Below, piece by piece: positions 41,744 through 49,591 of a DNA stretch of 64,000 nucleotides (position 1 is its first letter; the number at the start of each line of letters is the position of its first letter). The DNA is from Methyloferula stellata AR4 (GTDB taxonomy: Bacteria; Pseudomonadota; Alphaproteobacteria; Rhizobiales; Beijerinckiaceae), in the NCBI RefSeq assembly GCF_000385335.1, contig NZ_ARWA01000001.1, positions 2,558,001-2,622,000 of the forward strand, written 5' to 3'. Under the pieces are notes generated by a model that saw nothing but the letters and a program-made list of their open reading frames with translations, was not told where the DNA came from and made no database searches. The translations under genes were made by a program, and so were the position numbers.

Positions 41744-42032
41744 CCAAGTCTCCATTCATGAGATCGTCGGCTCCATGGTCTCAGCCGTGCGGCGAGATCG
41801 AAGCACTCGTTGGCAGCTCGTTTAGACCGAAGCGCCACACGCAATCCAATGAAACTGTTGGAATGGCCGATAGGAGATTTCGATTGAAACCAATCATTAA
41901 ACATCATCGGCGGCATGAGCGCACGGCATCCCAAGCTCAAAGGCGCATGTAGGTATGAGCAGTGCCGCCCGCAATCTCGATGCTCTACAAGGAGAGGTAG
42001 CGGATCTTTATAGAATCGCGATCATGCGATCG

Positions 42033-42917
42033 TCAGCTTCTATCAAGCGCGCCGGTGCGCGCTTCCATCGCACGGACCACGGCAGCCATATCGGCGTCGC
42101 CGTGTCCTAGCGCTTGGGTCTCGGCATAGAGCGCATGACAGGCATCGAGCAGGGGCGATGCCACGCCGGACTTTCGCGCGGCCTCGGCGATCAGCCGGTT
42201 GTTTTCGAGCACATTGGAAATCGAGGCTTGAACGGCGAAGTCTTGCGCGGCGAGCTTTTGCGCCTTGATGCGCGACACGCTGCTCGCCATCGGACCGGCG
42301 TCGAGCACCGCCAGCAATTGATCGAGGTCGAGTGCATGACATTTGGCAAAATGCACCGCCTCCGCCAGGCCCGTGACCATGGTGATGAGAAAGAGATTGA
42401 CCGCGAGCTTCATCAAAAGCGCATTCGGCACCGCTCCGCAGATAATCGTCTCGCCGCACATGGGTTTAAGCAGCGGGCGAACCGCCTCTACGGCGGCTTC
42501 GTCGCCTGCGAGCATGGCGACAAGCTCACCGCTCTCGGCAGGCTTGCGCGAGCCGGAGACGGGCGCTTCGACGTAAAGGCCTCCGGCGGCGCGGATGTCG
42601 GCTTCGAGCCCGCGCGAATATTCGGGCGAGGTCGTTCCCATATGGACGATCGTGTGCTCCGCGACCGTCGCAGCGAAATCCGGCGTGCCGCGGCTGAGAA
42701 CCGAATCGATCGCGGCATCGTCGGCGAGCATCAGAATCACGATACGTGTTTCACGGAAGAGTTCGGCCGGCGTTGCCACAACGCGCGCTCCGGCACCGCG
42801 TAGCGCATCGGTTTTGGCGGCGGATCTGTTCCACACTGCGAGCGGCATTCCGGCTTTCGCCAGATTGAGCGCCATGGGCCCTCCCATGGTGCCGAGACCG
42901 ATGAAGCCTATGTCCAC
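42033..42917 (-). CDS. 3-hydroxyisobutyrate dehydrogenase-family NAD(P) oxidoreductase
   Basis: This 294-aa beta-hydroxyacid dehydrogenase has [21 protein letters not shown] (residues 3-23, Rossmann dinucleotide motif), [20 protein letters not shown] for substrate binding, and catalytic Lys in [12 protein letters not shown]. Family members reduce tartronate semialdehyde, 3-hydroxyisobutyrate or related acids, or act as imine reductases; I cannot choose. Only GTG starts fit; the one at 42917 has GGAAG 5 bases upstream. The gene diverges from the ArsC/Spx-like gene. Confidence 0.85.
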   Translation of the reverse strand: MDIGFIGLGTMGGPMALNLAKAGMPLAVWNRSAAKTDALRGAGARVVATPAELFRETRIVILMLADDAAIDSVLSRGTPDFAATVAEHTIVHMGTTSPEYSRGLEADIRAAGGLYVEAPVSGSRKPAESGELVAMLAGDEAAVEAVRPLLKPMCGETIICGAVPNALLMKLAVNLFLITMVTGLAEAVHFAKCHALDLDQLLAVLDAGPMASSVSRIKAQKLAAQDFAVQASISNVLENNRLIAEAARKSGVASPLLDACHALYAETQALGHGDADMAAVVRAMEARTGALDRS

Positions 42918-43087
42918 ATGCACTTCCACTTGTTCGTAACTTTTAAAGGCACGTGACGTTGGTGATGCGCGATCAATTTCGCCGGAGTAGGGTAATGCCT
43001 GTCTGGAAAAGTGCCAGACTTTCAGAGGCCATGACGCATCAAAAGAAAATTCAAAATATGACTGCCGTTCAACTTTGGAGCGCACCA

Positions 43088-43435
43088 ATGACCATCGCCG
43101 TCTATGGCATCAAGGCTTGCAGCACAGTGAAGAAGGCCCGCGACTGGCTCGACGGGCATGGCGTCACTTATGTCTTCCACGATTATAAGATCGAGGGCGC
43201 CGACCCGGCACTCTTGAAAGCCTGGTGCGGTGAATTCGGCTGGGAGACGATTCTCAACCGCTCCGGCACGACCTTTCGCAAAGTGCCCGAAGAGGACCGG
43301 CAAAATCTCGACGAAGCCAAGGCGATCAAGCTGATGCTGGCCCAGCCTTCGATGATCAAGCGCCCGGTCGTCGATCTCGGCAAACGCCGGTTGGTCGGCT
43401 TCAAGGCTGATCTTTATAGCGAGGCTTTTAAATGA
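43088..43435 (+). CDS. ArsC/Spx/YffB family thioredoxin-fold protein
   Basis: This 115-aa protein opens [20 protein letters not shown]. The single CS of CSTVKK corresponds to the active cysteine of the ArsC/YffB fold, while the Spx-type CxxC is absent. [26 protein letters not shown] and [16 protein letters not shown] are standard family blocks. YffB-like members are probable glutathione-dependent thiol reductases rather than true arsenate reductases. The ATG at 43088 follows GGAG by 6 bases. A palindromic repeat follows the stop. Confidence 0.85.
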   Translation: MTIAVYGIKACSTVKKARDWLDGHGVTYVFHDYKIEGADPALLKAWCGEFGWETILNRSGTTFRKVPEEDRQNLDEAKAIKLMLAQPSMIKRPVVDLGKRRLVGFKADLYSEAFK

Positions 43436-43455
43436 AGCATGTCTCGCTCTGGGAG

Positions 43456-43541
43456 CGTCATTGCGAGGAGCTTCGCTCCGAAGCAATCCAGGCCATTGTC
43501 TGAGCGGTTGCTTGGATTGCTTCGCTTCGCTCGCAATGACG
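43456..43541. repeat. Long palindromic intergenic repeat
   Basis: CGTCATTGCGAG (43456-43467) pairs with CTCGCAATGACG (43530-43541). GAAGCAATCCA and TGGATTGCTTC form a second nested stem, and CGCTCCGAAGC/GCTTCGCTTCG a third. The pattern is a widespread proteobacterial intergenic repeat. It separates two convergent genes and may also act as a terminator. Confidence 0.75.
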
Positions 43542-43574
43542 GTCTTCCGATCACGCTAGAGATGTCTTTGACTT

Positions 43575-44033
43575 TCACTTCGCGGGCAATGTGCTCGGCA
43601 CCAGCAGCTTGATGTGCCAGCCGTTGGCTTCCTGCTGATAGACAACCGCGAGATTGCCTTCTTCGCGCTTCTCCTTGCCATCTTTTTCGGGCACGGTCAC
43701 AGCGAAATGGCCGATGCCATAGCCGCCATTGCCTTGCAGATGGACTTCGGTGATCGTGGTCGCGTGATCCTTGGCGCCGGAGGCAAAGCGCTTCTCATAA
43801 TAGGGTTTGAGGCCGGCCGTGCCGCGCACGACCACGCCCGAAGGCGAAATCAGGATAGCATCGGAGGCATAGACCTTCGTCATGCCATCGACGTCCTTGG
43901 CGCCGTAATAGGTGTCATATTGCTTCGCGAGTGTGGTCGCAGCCTGCATCAGGCTTTGCTCGGTGATCTCTTCGGCGCTTGCCGGTATTGCGAGGGCAAA
44001 GACACATAGGCAACCGAAGACATATTTCAACAC
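43575..44033 (-). CDS. Exported NTF2-like (SnoaL/DUF4440-type) protein
   Basis: This 152-aa protein has a signal peptide (LKYVFGCLCVFALAIPASAE) and a cone-shaped NTF2-like fold pattern: LAKQYDTYYGAKDVDGMTKV, YASDAILISPSG, and the end VVYQQEANGWHIKLLVPSTLP. Such small periplasmic proteins have diverse or unknown roles. A GTG at 44033 has GGGAG 8 bases upstream and gives the signal peptide directly; starts further up (44051 or 44093) only add a tail before it, so the GTG is preferred. Confidence 0.7.
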   Translation of the reverse strand: MLKYVFGCLCVFALAIPASAEEITEQSLMQAATTLAKQYDTYYGAKDVDGMTKVYASDAILISPSGVVVRGTAGLKPYYEKRFASGAKDHATTITEVHLQGNGGYGIGHFAVTVPEKDGKEKREEGNLAVVYQQEANGWHIKLLVPSTLPAK

Positions 44034-44153
44034 GGGCTTGTCTCCCTGCATTCTATCCGCGCGGATAGCAGCAGACCGAGATGACATCTTCAAAGAAAAA
44101 ATCCCGCAGGACGATCACATCGGATTGAACAGCCTGACGCGAGCAGCACGGAA

Positions 44154-44654
44154 TTATGAAGCGCGTTGAATTTTCTCGTAGCGCTTGATGGTGCGGTCCT
44201 TGCGCAAGCGCGACAGCTTCTGCAGCCAGAAGATCCCGTCGAGCTGATCGATTTCATGGAGAAGACAGACGGCGAGCAATCCGTCGGCCTCCTCGACCTG
44301 TTCGGCACCGTCCAAATCCTGATAGGCGACGCGGACCCGGGCAGGGCGTTCGACATCTTCAAGCACGCCCTGCATCGAGACGCTGCCTTCCTTATAGGAC
44401 GACATGTCGTCGGAAGCCCAGACGACGCGCGGATTGATATAGGTACGGACGCCGGTGCCGTCTTCGAGTTCGATCACGGCGAGCCGCTTCGCAACGCCGA
44501 TATGAGATGCGGTGATCCCGAGCCCCGACGCATCGCGCATCGTGTCCAGCAGATCCTCCGCAAGCGTGCGAAGCTCCGCGTCGAAAGCGGTCACGGGAAG
44601 TGCCACTTCGCGCAGGCGGGGATCTGGAAATTGTAGAATGGGTCGGATTGTCAC
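44154..44654 (-). CDS. Peptide deformylase-like protein lacking canonical metal ligands
   Basis: The 166-aa fold and motif order match peptide deformylase, but all three motifs are altered. GxGxAAxQ reads GLGITASH (44-51), losing the catalytic Gln. EGCLS reads EGSVS (89-93), losing the Cys ligand. HExDH reads HEIDQ (133-137), losing the second His. PILQFPDPRLR at the N-terminus and INPRVV before motif II are conserved. It is probably a paralogue without classical deformylase chemistry, or with a different metal site. A GTG start follows AGGAGG by 5 bases. No fmt gene is adjacent, unlike typical def. Confidence 0.85.
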   Translation of the reverse strand: MTIRPILQFPDPRLREVALPVTAFDAELRTLAEDLLDTMRDASGLGITASHIGVAKRLAVIELEDGTGVRTYINPRVVWASDDMSSYKEGSVSMQGVLEDVERPARVRVAYQDLDGAEQVEEADGLLAVCLLHEIDQLDGIFWLQKLSRLRKDRTIKRYEKIQRAS

Positions 44655-44800
44655 GCTGCCTCCTGCGTCCGCTCGTCGTCGGCCTCATCTTATGGGGCCT
44701 GACATAAATGATTTTGGAGGCTTTGGGAGAGCAGATATTTATCGCGTTTAAAATATCTGTGAAAACAGCTTGTTATGCGGGTGGCCATCGCGCCAGAGCG

Positions 44801-44843
44801 AAAAAGCGACTGCCCACGGAGGATCGAGCTCGTGGGCAGTCGC
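44801..44843 (-). terminator. Strong intrinsic terminator, leftward, with no gene immediately upstream
   Basis: GCGACTGCCCACG (44806-44818) and CGTGGGCAGTCGC (44831-44843) form a perfect 13-bp stem. On the minus strand it is followed by TTTTT (44801-44805). It lies 227 bases beyond the end of the usp gene and 200 bases from a Fnr/FixK-type box at 45041, so it ends either the usp transcript or an independent short RNA. Confidence 0.8.
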
Positions 44844-45040
44844 CGGCGGGAAACCATCATCCAGGGCTTGGGAGCGCCACTTTCCTGACCGGATGAAGGT
44901 CCCTCCTTGAGGGGAGCAACTGCGGCAAGATCCGCGTCAACCGCCCTCATTTTGAAGCATGATCCCATGCGGCGAGCCGCGTGGCGTTTTCACAGATCAT
45001 GCACATGACCCTAAGAAGTTCAGGAACGGGATTTCGCGCT

Positions 45041-45054
45041 TTGATCTGAATCAA
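45041..45054. promoter_or_regulatory. Fnr/FixK-type box without an assigned gene
   Basis: TTGATCTGAATCAA is a perfect TTGAT-N4-ATCAA site. It lies just beyond the 3' end of usp, which is read leftward. Leftward activation would start an RNA near 45006 running into the terminator at 44801-44843 (about 205 bases). Rightward activation would give an antisense RNA to usp. No good -10 hexamer is evident for either. Confidence 0.55.
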
Positions 45055-45069
45055 GCCGTCCATTTTGTC

Positions 45070-45915
45070 TCAATGAGCCATCAGAATCGGCACGGCGCAG
45101 CGCGTCAGAAAATCCCGTGTCACGCCGCCGAAGATCCATTCGTGCAATCTCGAATGACCATAGGCGCCAAGCACGACGAGATCTGGACCGATACGTACGG
45201 TTTCATTGAGAAGGGCATCTGCGACGCTGTCCCAATCCTGGATGTGCCGCAATTCGACTTTCACGCTATGACGGTCGAGATAGCGCGCTATATCGGCGCC
45301 CGGTGCCTCATGCTCCGCTTCGGGCGGCCCTTTGCGATCGACCATACCGACGATGACCTGACGAGCCTTTTCGAGAAAGGGCATGGCCTCAGTCACGGCC
45401 CTCGCAGATTCGCGCGTATTGCTCCAGCCGATGAAGATCGTGTCGAAGGATGAATTTACGCGCACCACCTCATCCGGCACGATAAAAACGCCGCGTCCGG
45501 CGCCGAGGAGGGCGGCTTCGATCACCGCCGGCCAGCGCTCGATGCCGTCAGGACGGTAAGGCCTGAGACCCACCACGAGATCGGTGGTACGCGCCTCGCT
45601 CGCGAAGCCTGCCCGCAGATCGTCGGGAACGATGTCGAGACGGCGCACCTCCGCTTGCGGGGTTGCGAGCCTTTCGAAGCGCCGGATCAGCGCCTCTTCG
45701 ATCTGATCGCCACCGCTCAAGGCTTCGTCCTGGCTTATCGAGAGCGCGGCCGAGGCCTCGCCAAAATCCGCCATGGCCATTGAGATTTCGGGCAGCAGAT
45801 GCGTGTAAACGCCACGTAGATGGGCGCCGAACAAAGCTGCGAGCCGGTCGGCATGCGCGATCCTGATCGTATCGTCGGAAGACCCATCTAGATGGACGAC
45901 AATATCCTTGATCAT
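45070..45915 (-). CDS. Universal stress protein, two USP domains
   Basis: This 281-aa protein holds tandem UspA domains. The first starts IKDIVVHLDGSSDD and is divergent. The second (from ~residue 150) ends in LVVLGAYGHSRLHEWIFGGV followed by TRDFLTRCAVPILMAH, with the G-x2-G-x9-G-T/S ATP-binding pattern. Tandem USPs of this kind are induced by starvation and low oxygen in many proteobacteria. It lies 115 bases downstream of the BON gene on the same strand and may share its FixK-type box at 46749. An AGGG site precedes the ATG. Confidence 0.9.
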   Translation of the reverse strand: MIKDIVVHLDGSSDDTIRIAHADRLAALFGAHLRGVYTHLLPEISMAMADFGEASAALSISQDEALSGGDQIEEALIRRFERLATPQAEVRRLDIVPDDLRAGFASEARTTDLVVGLRPYRPDGIERWPAVIEAALLGAGRGVFIVPDEVVRVNSSFDTIFIGWSNTRESARAVTEAMPFLEKARQVIVGMVDRKGPPEAEHEAPGADIARYLDRHSVKVELRHIQDWDSVADALLNETVRIGPDLVVLGAYGHSRLHEWIFGGVTRDFLTRCAVPILMAH

Positions 45916-46030
45916 AGCTTACGCCCTATCGATAAGAGGCCGCTTTGCATGATGTTGTCCTCGCGCTTGCGGCAGGTTATGGCGGGTCCGGGCGAATCGT
46001 AGGCCTCGCCCGGCCCCTGAAATCCATCGC

Positions 46031-46678
46031 TCAGTGAATCGCCAAGTGATCTTCGACCGAGGTTACGCCCGGTACCGACCAAGCGGCCCGCTCGGCTTCG
46101 GTGCGCTCGTGCCAGCTGCTCACGTGCCCGTCGAGGACAACCTTATTGTTGGTTACCTTGACCTGGATGCTTGCGGCTTCGACTTCGGCATTGCGCTTCA
46201 GCGCATTTTCGATGCGATTTTTGACGTCCTCTGCTTTGATCGGGGACCTGACTTCGATGAGATTGGTGACGCCGGTCACGCCCGACAGTTTACGCACGGC
46301 ATCCTCAGCGCCCGCGCGCTGATAATGCCAATGGACCGCTCCATTGAGCGTGACCCAGCCCTGCTGGACTTTGACCTGCACGGCATCGTCTGGGATCGTC
46401 GTATCCCAGCCGATGATGTTAAGGGCGCGAGCCGCGATCTGATCGTCAGCGGTTTTCTTTTCGTTGGGATAACGCACCTGAATTTCTTCGGCGATCCCGC
46501 GGACGCCCTTCACGCGCCGCACCGCGTGCTCCGCGTCATATTTCTCGGCGAAACTGGCGACATGGCCGGTCAAAGTTACGATACCATTTTCGACGGCAAT
46601 GCCGATGCTTGCCGCATTGATGCTCGGCTGGAATTCGAGCTCATCGATAATGCGCTGGCGCAGATCCTGATCATTCAT
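46031..46678 (-). CDS. BON-domain protein with three BON repeats
   Basis: This 215-aa protein has three BON modules of ~60 residues: INAASIGIAVENGIVTLTGH (residues 17-75), AVQVKVQQGWVTLNGAVHWH (~90-150) and AASIQVKVTNNKVVLDGHVS (~155-215). BON domains bind phospholipid or membrane surfaces (OsmY-like), but here no signal peptide is present, so the protein is probably cytosolic. The ATG at 46678 follows AGGAGG. A TTGAC-N4-GTCAA box centred 77 bases before the ATG predicts Crp/Fnr-family activation. Cluster partners are USP and other hypoxia-type genes. Confidence 0.9.
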   Translation of the reverse strand: MNDQDLRQRIIDELEFQPSINAASIGIAVENGIVTLTGHVASFAEKYDAEHAVRRVKGVRGIAEEIQVRYPNEKKTADDQIAARALNIIGWDTTIPDDAVQVKVQQGWVTLNGAVHWHYQRAGAEDAVRKLSGVTGVTNLIEVRSPIKAEDVKNRIENALKRNAEVEAASIQVKVTNNKVVLDGHVSSWHERTEAERAAWSVPGVTSVEDHLAIH

Positions 46679-46748
46679 GGCTACCTCCTCGGAGCTTCTA
46701 TGGCTGGCCTTGGTGACACCATCTCGCATGGTTTGGGGTGAAAACGGT

Positions 46749-46762
46749 TTGACCTGCGTCAA
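46749..46762 (-). promoter_or_regulatory. Fnr/FixK-type box upstream of the BON gene
   Basis: TTGACCTGCGTCAA is a symmetrical TTGAC-N4-GTCAA site. If an activator binds at -41.5, transcription would start near 46714, 36 bases before the BON ATG. CGAGAT sits at the expected -10 distance. The matching box types in the cluster support the call. Confidence 0.6.
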
Positions 46763-46832
46763 TTGGTCAAACAAGTGATCACAAAAGCGGAGCTGACGAT
46801 TGCCGAAGGAACCTGTGCGGGCGTGAAATCGT

Positions 46833-46846
46833 TTGATTTGGCGCAA
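46833..46846 (+). promoter_or_regulatory. Fnr/FixK-type box upstream of the small-protein/flavin-reductase pair
   Basis: TTGATTTGGCGCAA fits TTG-N8-CAA with the TTGAT...CGCAA form also found at 47578 and 49592. With the centre at -41.5, transcription would start near 46881, 33 bases before the ATG at 46914. Confidence 0.55.
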
Positions 46847-46913
46847 TGCCGGACGACAGACCCTATATGCAGATTAAGCACGAATTCCCGCTTGTCCCGG
46901 CCGGAGAAGAGCC

Positions 46914-47036
46914 ATGATGTCCATTGTGATGATAATGTCCCTTGTTGTCCCGCTCGCTTTCGCCTTAGTTACATTACGCGGCGCTCCGGAAGCCAAACGC
47001 GCCGAAGTGAAGGCCGTATCGCACCGCCGTTCATGA
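46914..47036 (+). CDS. Small membrane protein, 40 aa, coupled to the flavin reductase
   Basis: A 40-codon frame begins MMSIVMIMSLVVPLAFALVT and continues LRGAPEAKRAEVKAVSHRRS: one strong transmembrane helix followed by a basic, soluble tail. GGAG lies 7 bases before the first ATG. Its TGA overlaps the ATG of the flavin reductase (ATGA), so the two should be translated together. I know no family for it. A membrane anchor or accessory for the reductase is an inference from coupling. Confidence 0.6.
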   Translation: MMSIVMIMSLVVPLAFALVTLRGAPEAKRAEVKAVSHRRS

Positions 47037-47563
47037 AGGCGCTGCCGCTCTCCGACGTCTATCAATTCATCGAACCGGGGCCGGTGGTGCTCGTGACGAC
47101 GAGCCATCGGAGTCGGTCCAATGTCATGACCATGTCGTGGCATATGATGGTCGATTTCACGCCGCCTTTGATCGCCTGCGTCGTGAGTCAGGGCGATTAT
47201 AGTTTTGCCGCATTGCGCGCGACGCGTGCCTGCGTGATCGCCATACCGGATGCAAAACTCGCAGAAAAGGTCGTAGCGATCGGCAATTGTTCGGGCCGCG
47301 ATACGGATAAGTTCGAGGTATTTGGGCTGACGCAATTGCCGGCGGAAAACGTCGAGGCGCCCTTGATTGCGGAATGTTTCGTCAATCTCGAATGCAAGGT
47401 GGCGGATACGCGCCTCGTGAACAAATATAATCTTTTCGTGCTGGAGGTTATCAAAGCATGGCGGGACACGAAACAGCCGGCACCGAAGACGATCCACCAT
47501 CGCGGGTTCGGAAGCTTTGTCGTCGACGGCGACACGCTCCAACTGCCGTCGCACATGCCATGA
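47033..47563 (+). CDS. Flavin reductase-like domain protein
   Basis: This 176-aa FMN-binding split-barrel protein has VVLVTTSHRSRSNVMTMSWH and DFTPPLIACVV, the FMN-contact segments of the flavin-reductase-like family. DRDTDKFEVFGL-type sequence appears as GRDTDKFEVFGLTQLPAENV. ECFVNLECKVADTRLVNKYN and LFVLEVIKAW finish the fold. Such proteins bind FMN and reduce flavins or act in diiron-flavoprotein-type electron transfer; the partner is unknown. The ATG overlaps the stop of the 40-aa membrane protein. Placement in the FixK-box cluster suggests expression at low oxygen. Confidence 0.85.
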   Translation: MKALPLSDVYQFIEPGPVVLVTTSHRSRSNVMTMSWHMMVDFTPPLIACVVSQGDYSFAALRATRACVIAIPDAKLAEKVVAIGNCSGRDTDKFEVFGLTQLPAENVEAPLIAECFVNLECKVADTRLVNKYNLFVLEVIKAWRDTKQPAPKTIHHRGFGSFVVDGDTLQLPSHMP

Positions 47564-47577
47564 CGCAGGATCGGTAT

Positions 47578-47591
47578 TTGATCGATCGCAA
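47578..47591 (+). promoter_or_regulatory. Fnr/FixK-type box upstream of the host-attachment gene
   Basis: TTGATCGATCGCAA fits TTG-N8-CAA. The centre is 73 bases before the ATG at 47658; activation at -41.5 gives a start near 47626. CGAAAT lies at the expected -10 position, resembling CGAGAT before the BON gene. Confidence 0.55.
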
Positions 47592-47657
47592 TGCGTGATC
47601 GCGTCATCCCGTTCGAAATAGTTTGCGTGATCGAAGAAAAGCAGAAAGGAAACGGCG

Positions 47658-48104
47658 ATGGAGCATATCAGGATTCCGTGGAAGAGCTGGGTGGTGGTCT
47701 GTGACGGTACGAAGTCGCTGATCTTCAGCAACGAGGGCGACGCAGAGCTTCTCAACCTTCAGCCGCTTGATATTCGTGTCGAGCCGGACCCGCCGACGCA
47801 TGATCAAGGCACCGACCGGCCGGGGCGCGTTCATCAATCCAAGGGGTCGAGCCGCAGCAGCGTCGAAACCACCGATTTTCATGCCGAGGCCGAGGCCAGT
47901 TTCATACAGGATCTCGCCGAACGGCTCGACAAGGCCACGCGCGACCATGAAGTAAAACATGTGATTTTGATCGCGCCGCCCAAAGCACTCGGCATTTTGC
48001 GAAAGCATTTGACGCCGGAGCTTCAGGCTTTGGTGCGAGCCGAAGTGGCGAAGGATTTCGCGCAGCTTTCAACGGCCGAGATCGAGAAACATTTGGCCGC
48101 CTAA
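47658..48104 (+). CDS. Host attachment family protein (bacterial eRF1-like fold)
   Basis: This 148-aa member of the 'protein required for attachment to host cells' family has WVVVCDGTKSLIFSNEGD at the start, a charged linker (residues ~45-75), then EASFIQDLAERLDKATRDHE and HVILIAPPKALGILRKHLTP, ending FAQLSTAEIEKHLA. The fold has been linked to release-factor-like proteins and the family name comes from plant-associated bacteria; no biochemical role is established. AAAGGA precedes the ATG. It is co-oriented with the DUF3775 gene 25 bases downstream, both under a FixK-type box. Confidence 0.88.
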   Translation: MEHIRIPWKSWVVVCDGTKSLIFSNEGDAELLNLQPLDIRVEPDPPTHDQGTDRPGRVHQSKGSSRSSVETTDFHAEAEASFIQDLAERLDKATRDHEVKHVILIAPPKALGILRKHLTPELQALVRAEVAKDFAQLSTAEIEKHLAA

Positions 48105-48129
48105 GAATTCGCCGGACCGGAGGAAAGCC

Positions 48130-48549
48130 ATGGCAGAATTTTCGGACTTGTCGGTTTCGCTCGAACAATTGGGCTTTATCATTATCAAGGCCCGCGAATT
48201 CGATGTGAAGGAGGGAGTCACTGAACCCGATCCGGGCTCCAACCCGACCGACGACGGGCAGGGCGCGGTCCTTGAAGACCATGGCGACGATCCGGTCCGC
48301 GCCGAACTTGTCGGATTTATCCACGCGATGAATGAGGACGAACGCGCCGATCTTGTCGCTCTGGCATGGCTTGGACGCGGCGATGGCGAGCTCGCGGATT
48401 GGGATGAGCTTCGGGCGCAGGCGCTGCAGGAGCATAATAAGCGCACGGCGTCCTATCTGCTCGGCATGCCCATGTTGGCAGACTATCTCGAAGAGGGGCT
48501 GGCGCAATTCGACGAGTCGATCGAGGACGTGGAAGCCGAGCATCTCTAG
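48130..48549 (+). CDS. DUF3775 family protein
   Basis: This acidic 139-aa protein matches DUF3775: SVSLEQLGFIIIKAREFDVK at the start and the conserved middle AELVGFIHAMNEDERADLVA followed by LAWLGRGD. The end TASYLLGMPMLADYLEEGLA is also typical. It is cytosolic with no known function. In many alphaproteobacteria it sits next to stress genes. GGAGGAAAGCC precedes the ATG. It should be read from the promoter of the host-attachment gene. Confidence 0.85.
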   Translation: MAEFSDLSVSLEQLGFIIIKAREFDVKEGVTEPDPGSNPTDDGQGAVLEDHGDDPVRAELVGFIHAMNEDERADLVALAWLGRGDGELADWDELRAQALQEHNKRTASYLLGMPMLADYLEEGLAQFDESIEDVEAEHL

Positions 48550-48575
48550 AGCAGTGGACGTTTGAATCGTTTAAA

Positions 48576-48608
48576 GCGTCATGCGCGGATCACGCGTGCG
48601 CATGACGC
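48576..48608. repeat. Palindromic repeat
   Basis: GCGTCATGCGC (48576-48586) and GCGCATGACGC (48598-48608) form an 11-bp stem around GGATCACGCGT. It shares the GCGTCAT/ATGACGC arms of the composite repeat at 24320-24402 and lies between convergent genes, so it could also end transcription. Confidence 0.7.
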
Positions 48609-48639
48609 GATTGAGAGCCCATTGCTTTGAAACAGCACA

Positions 48640-49302
48640 TTATGCGACATGGCTTCCGCTTGAGACCGGGAATTTGGCAAGCGCGGCGATGACCTCCTCG
48701 TCGCTGACTTGCCTGAAATCGTCGTAGAAGTAGCCGACGGCGCCGAAGATTGCCGGCGCATGCAAACAGATCAAATTATCCACTTCGCCGCGAAGATCGT
48801 CGATCGCATCGGCCGGTGCGACGGGGACCGCGAGCACCAGTTCTTTCGGTCCGATCCTCCGGATGGCCCCTAACGCGGCCTTCATGGTCGCTCCAGTTGC
48901 GATCCCATCGTCGATGACGATTACGACCCGTCCAGTCGGATCGATGCGCGGCCGTTTGCCAATATAGAGCCGCCGCCGGCGTTCGATTTCGGCAAGTTCT
49001 CTTTGGCTGACCGTATCGAATTCCGCCGCGGTGATCCCGGCGGCGCGGATAATGTCCTCATTGCGGATGATGACCGGCTTCGCGCCGTCCATGACCGCGC
49101 CCATGGCATATTCCGGTTGCATGGGAACGCCGATTTTGCGGACAAGCACGAGGTCGAGCGGCGCATCGAGGGCTGCCGCGACTTCCGCCGCGACCGGCAC
49201 TCCGCCGCGCGGCAAAGCGAGAATGACCGGGTGGCGGTCCTTATAATGTGCAAGCGCCTTGGCCAGTTTGCGGCCGGCATCCGATCGGTCATGGAAAGGC
49301 AT
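48640..49302 (-). CDS. Phosphoribosyltransferase-family protein
   Basis: This 220-aa type I PRTase has the PRPP-binding loop VVIVIDDGIATGATMKAALG (residues ~125-145), with VILALPRGGVPVAAEVAAAL and LVRKIGVPMQPEYAMGAV upstream. It resembles the broad group of predicted phosphoribosyltransferases found in dormancy/anoxia clusters together with USP genes; the substrate base is unknown. GGAGG precedes the ATG, 15 bases after the ChaB stop, so the pair forms an operon read from the FixK-type box at 49592. Confidence 0.88.
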   Translation of the reverse strand: MPFHDRSDAGRKLAKALAHYKDRHPVILALPRGGVPVAAEVAAALDAPLDLVLVRKIGVPMQPEYAMGAVMDGAKPVIIRNEDIIRAAGITAAEFDTVSQRELAEIERRRRLYIGKRPRIDPTGRVVIVIDDGIATGATMKAALGAIRRIGPKELVLAVPVAPADAIDDLRGEVDNLICLHAPAIFGAVGYFYDDFRQVSDEEVIAALAKFPVSSGSHVA

Positions 49303-49317
49303 CTGAACCTCCGGTCC

Positions 49318-49542
49318 TTATCGCTCCATCCAAACCGCGCCGGCTTTTCGATAACGCCGTTTCACCGCCGCCCATGCGACGCGATGAGCAGTTTCTTCGT
49401 GCTCCGCTTCGCTGTGATAAGCATAACCAGTCCAGGCATTGTTGAAGGCCGCGAGGTAAATTTCCTGCGCGTGAATCGGAAGATGACCGCGCACGGATTG
49501 AGGAAGATCCTCGATCGTTGCATAGGGCACCAAAAACCCCAT
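49318..49542 (-). CDS. ChaB family protein
   Basis: This short protein matches ChaB throughout: PYATIEDLPQSVRGHLPIHA followed by QEIYLAAFNNAWTGYAYHSE then AAVKRRYRK. The domain is a small helical fold; in E. coli ChaB is a putative regulator of the ChaA cation antiporter, but the role elsewhere is unknown. The ATG at 49542 is preferred (74 aa) because the alternative at 49605 overlaps the FixK-type box and adds a Cys-rich tail not typical of the family. It is followed by the PRTase gene. Confidence 0.85.
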   Translation of the reverse strand: MGFLVPYATIEDLPQSVRGHLPIHAQEIYLAAFNNAWTGYAYHSEAEHEETAHRVAWAAVKRRYRKAGAVWMER

Positions 49543-49591
49543 TGTCGATAAATTGACCGTCGGCAGGATAGCACCACATCCGGCGCCGCAA

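Noticed and set aside
44690-44968. 92-codon minus-strand frame between the deformylase-like gene and usp
   Set aside because: It runs through the perfect terminator stem, lacks a ribosome site and has no protein-like pattern; a non-coding RNA or 3' tail is more likely.
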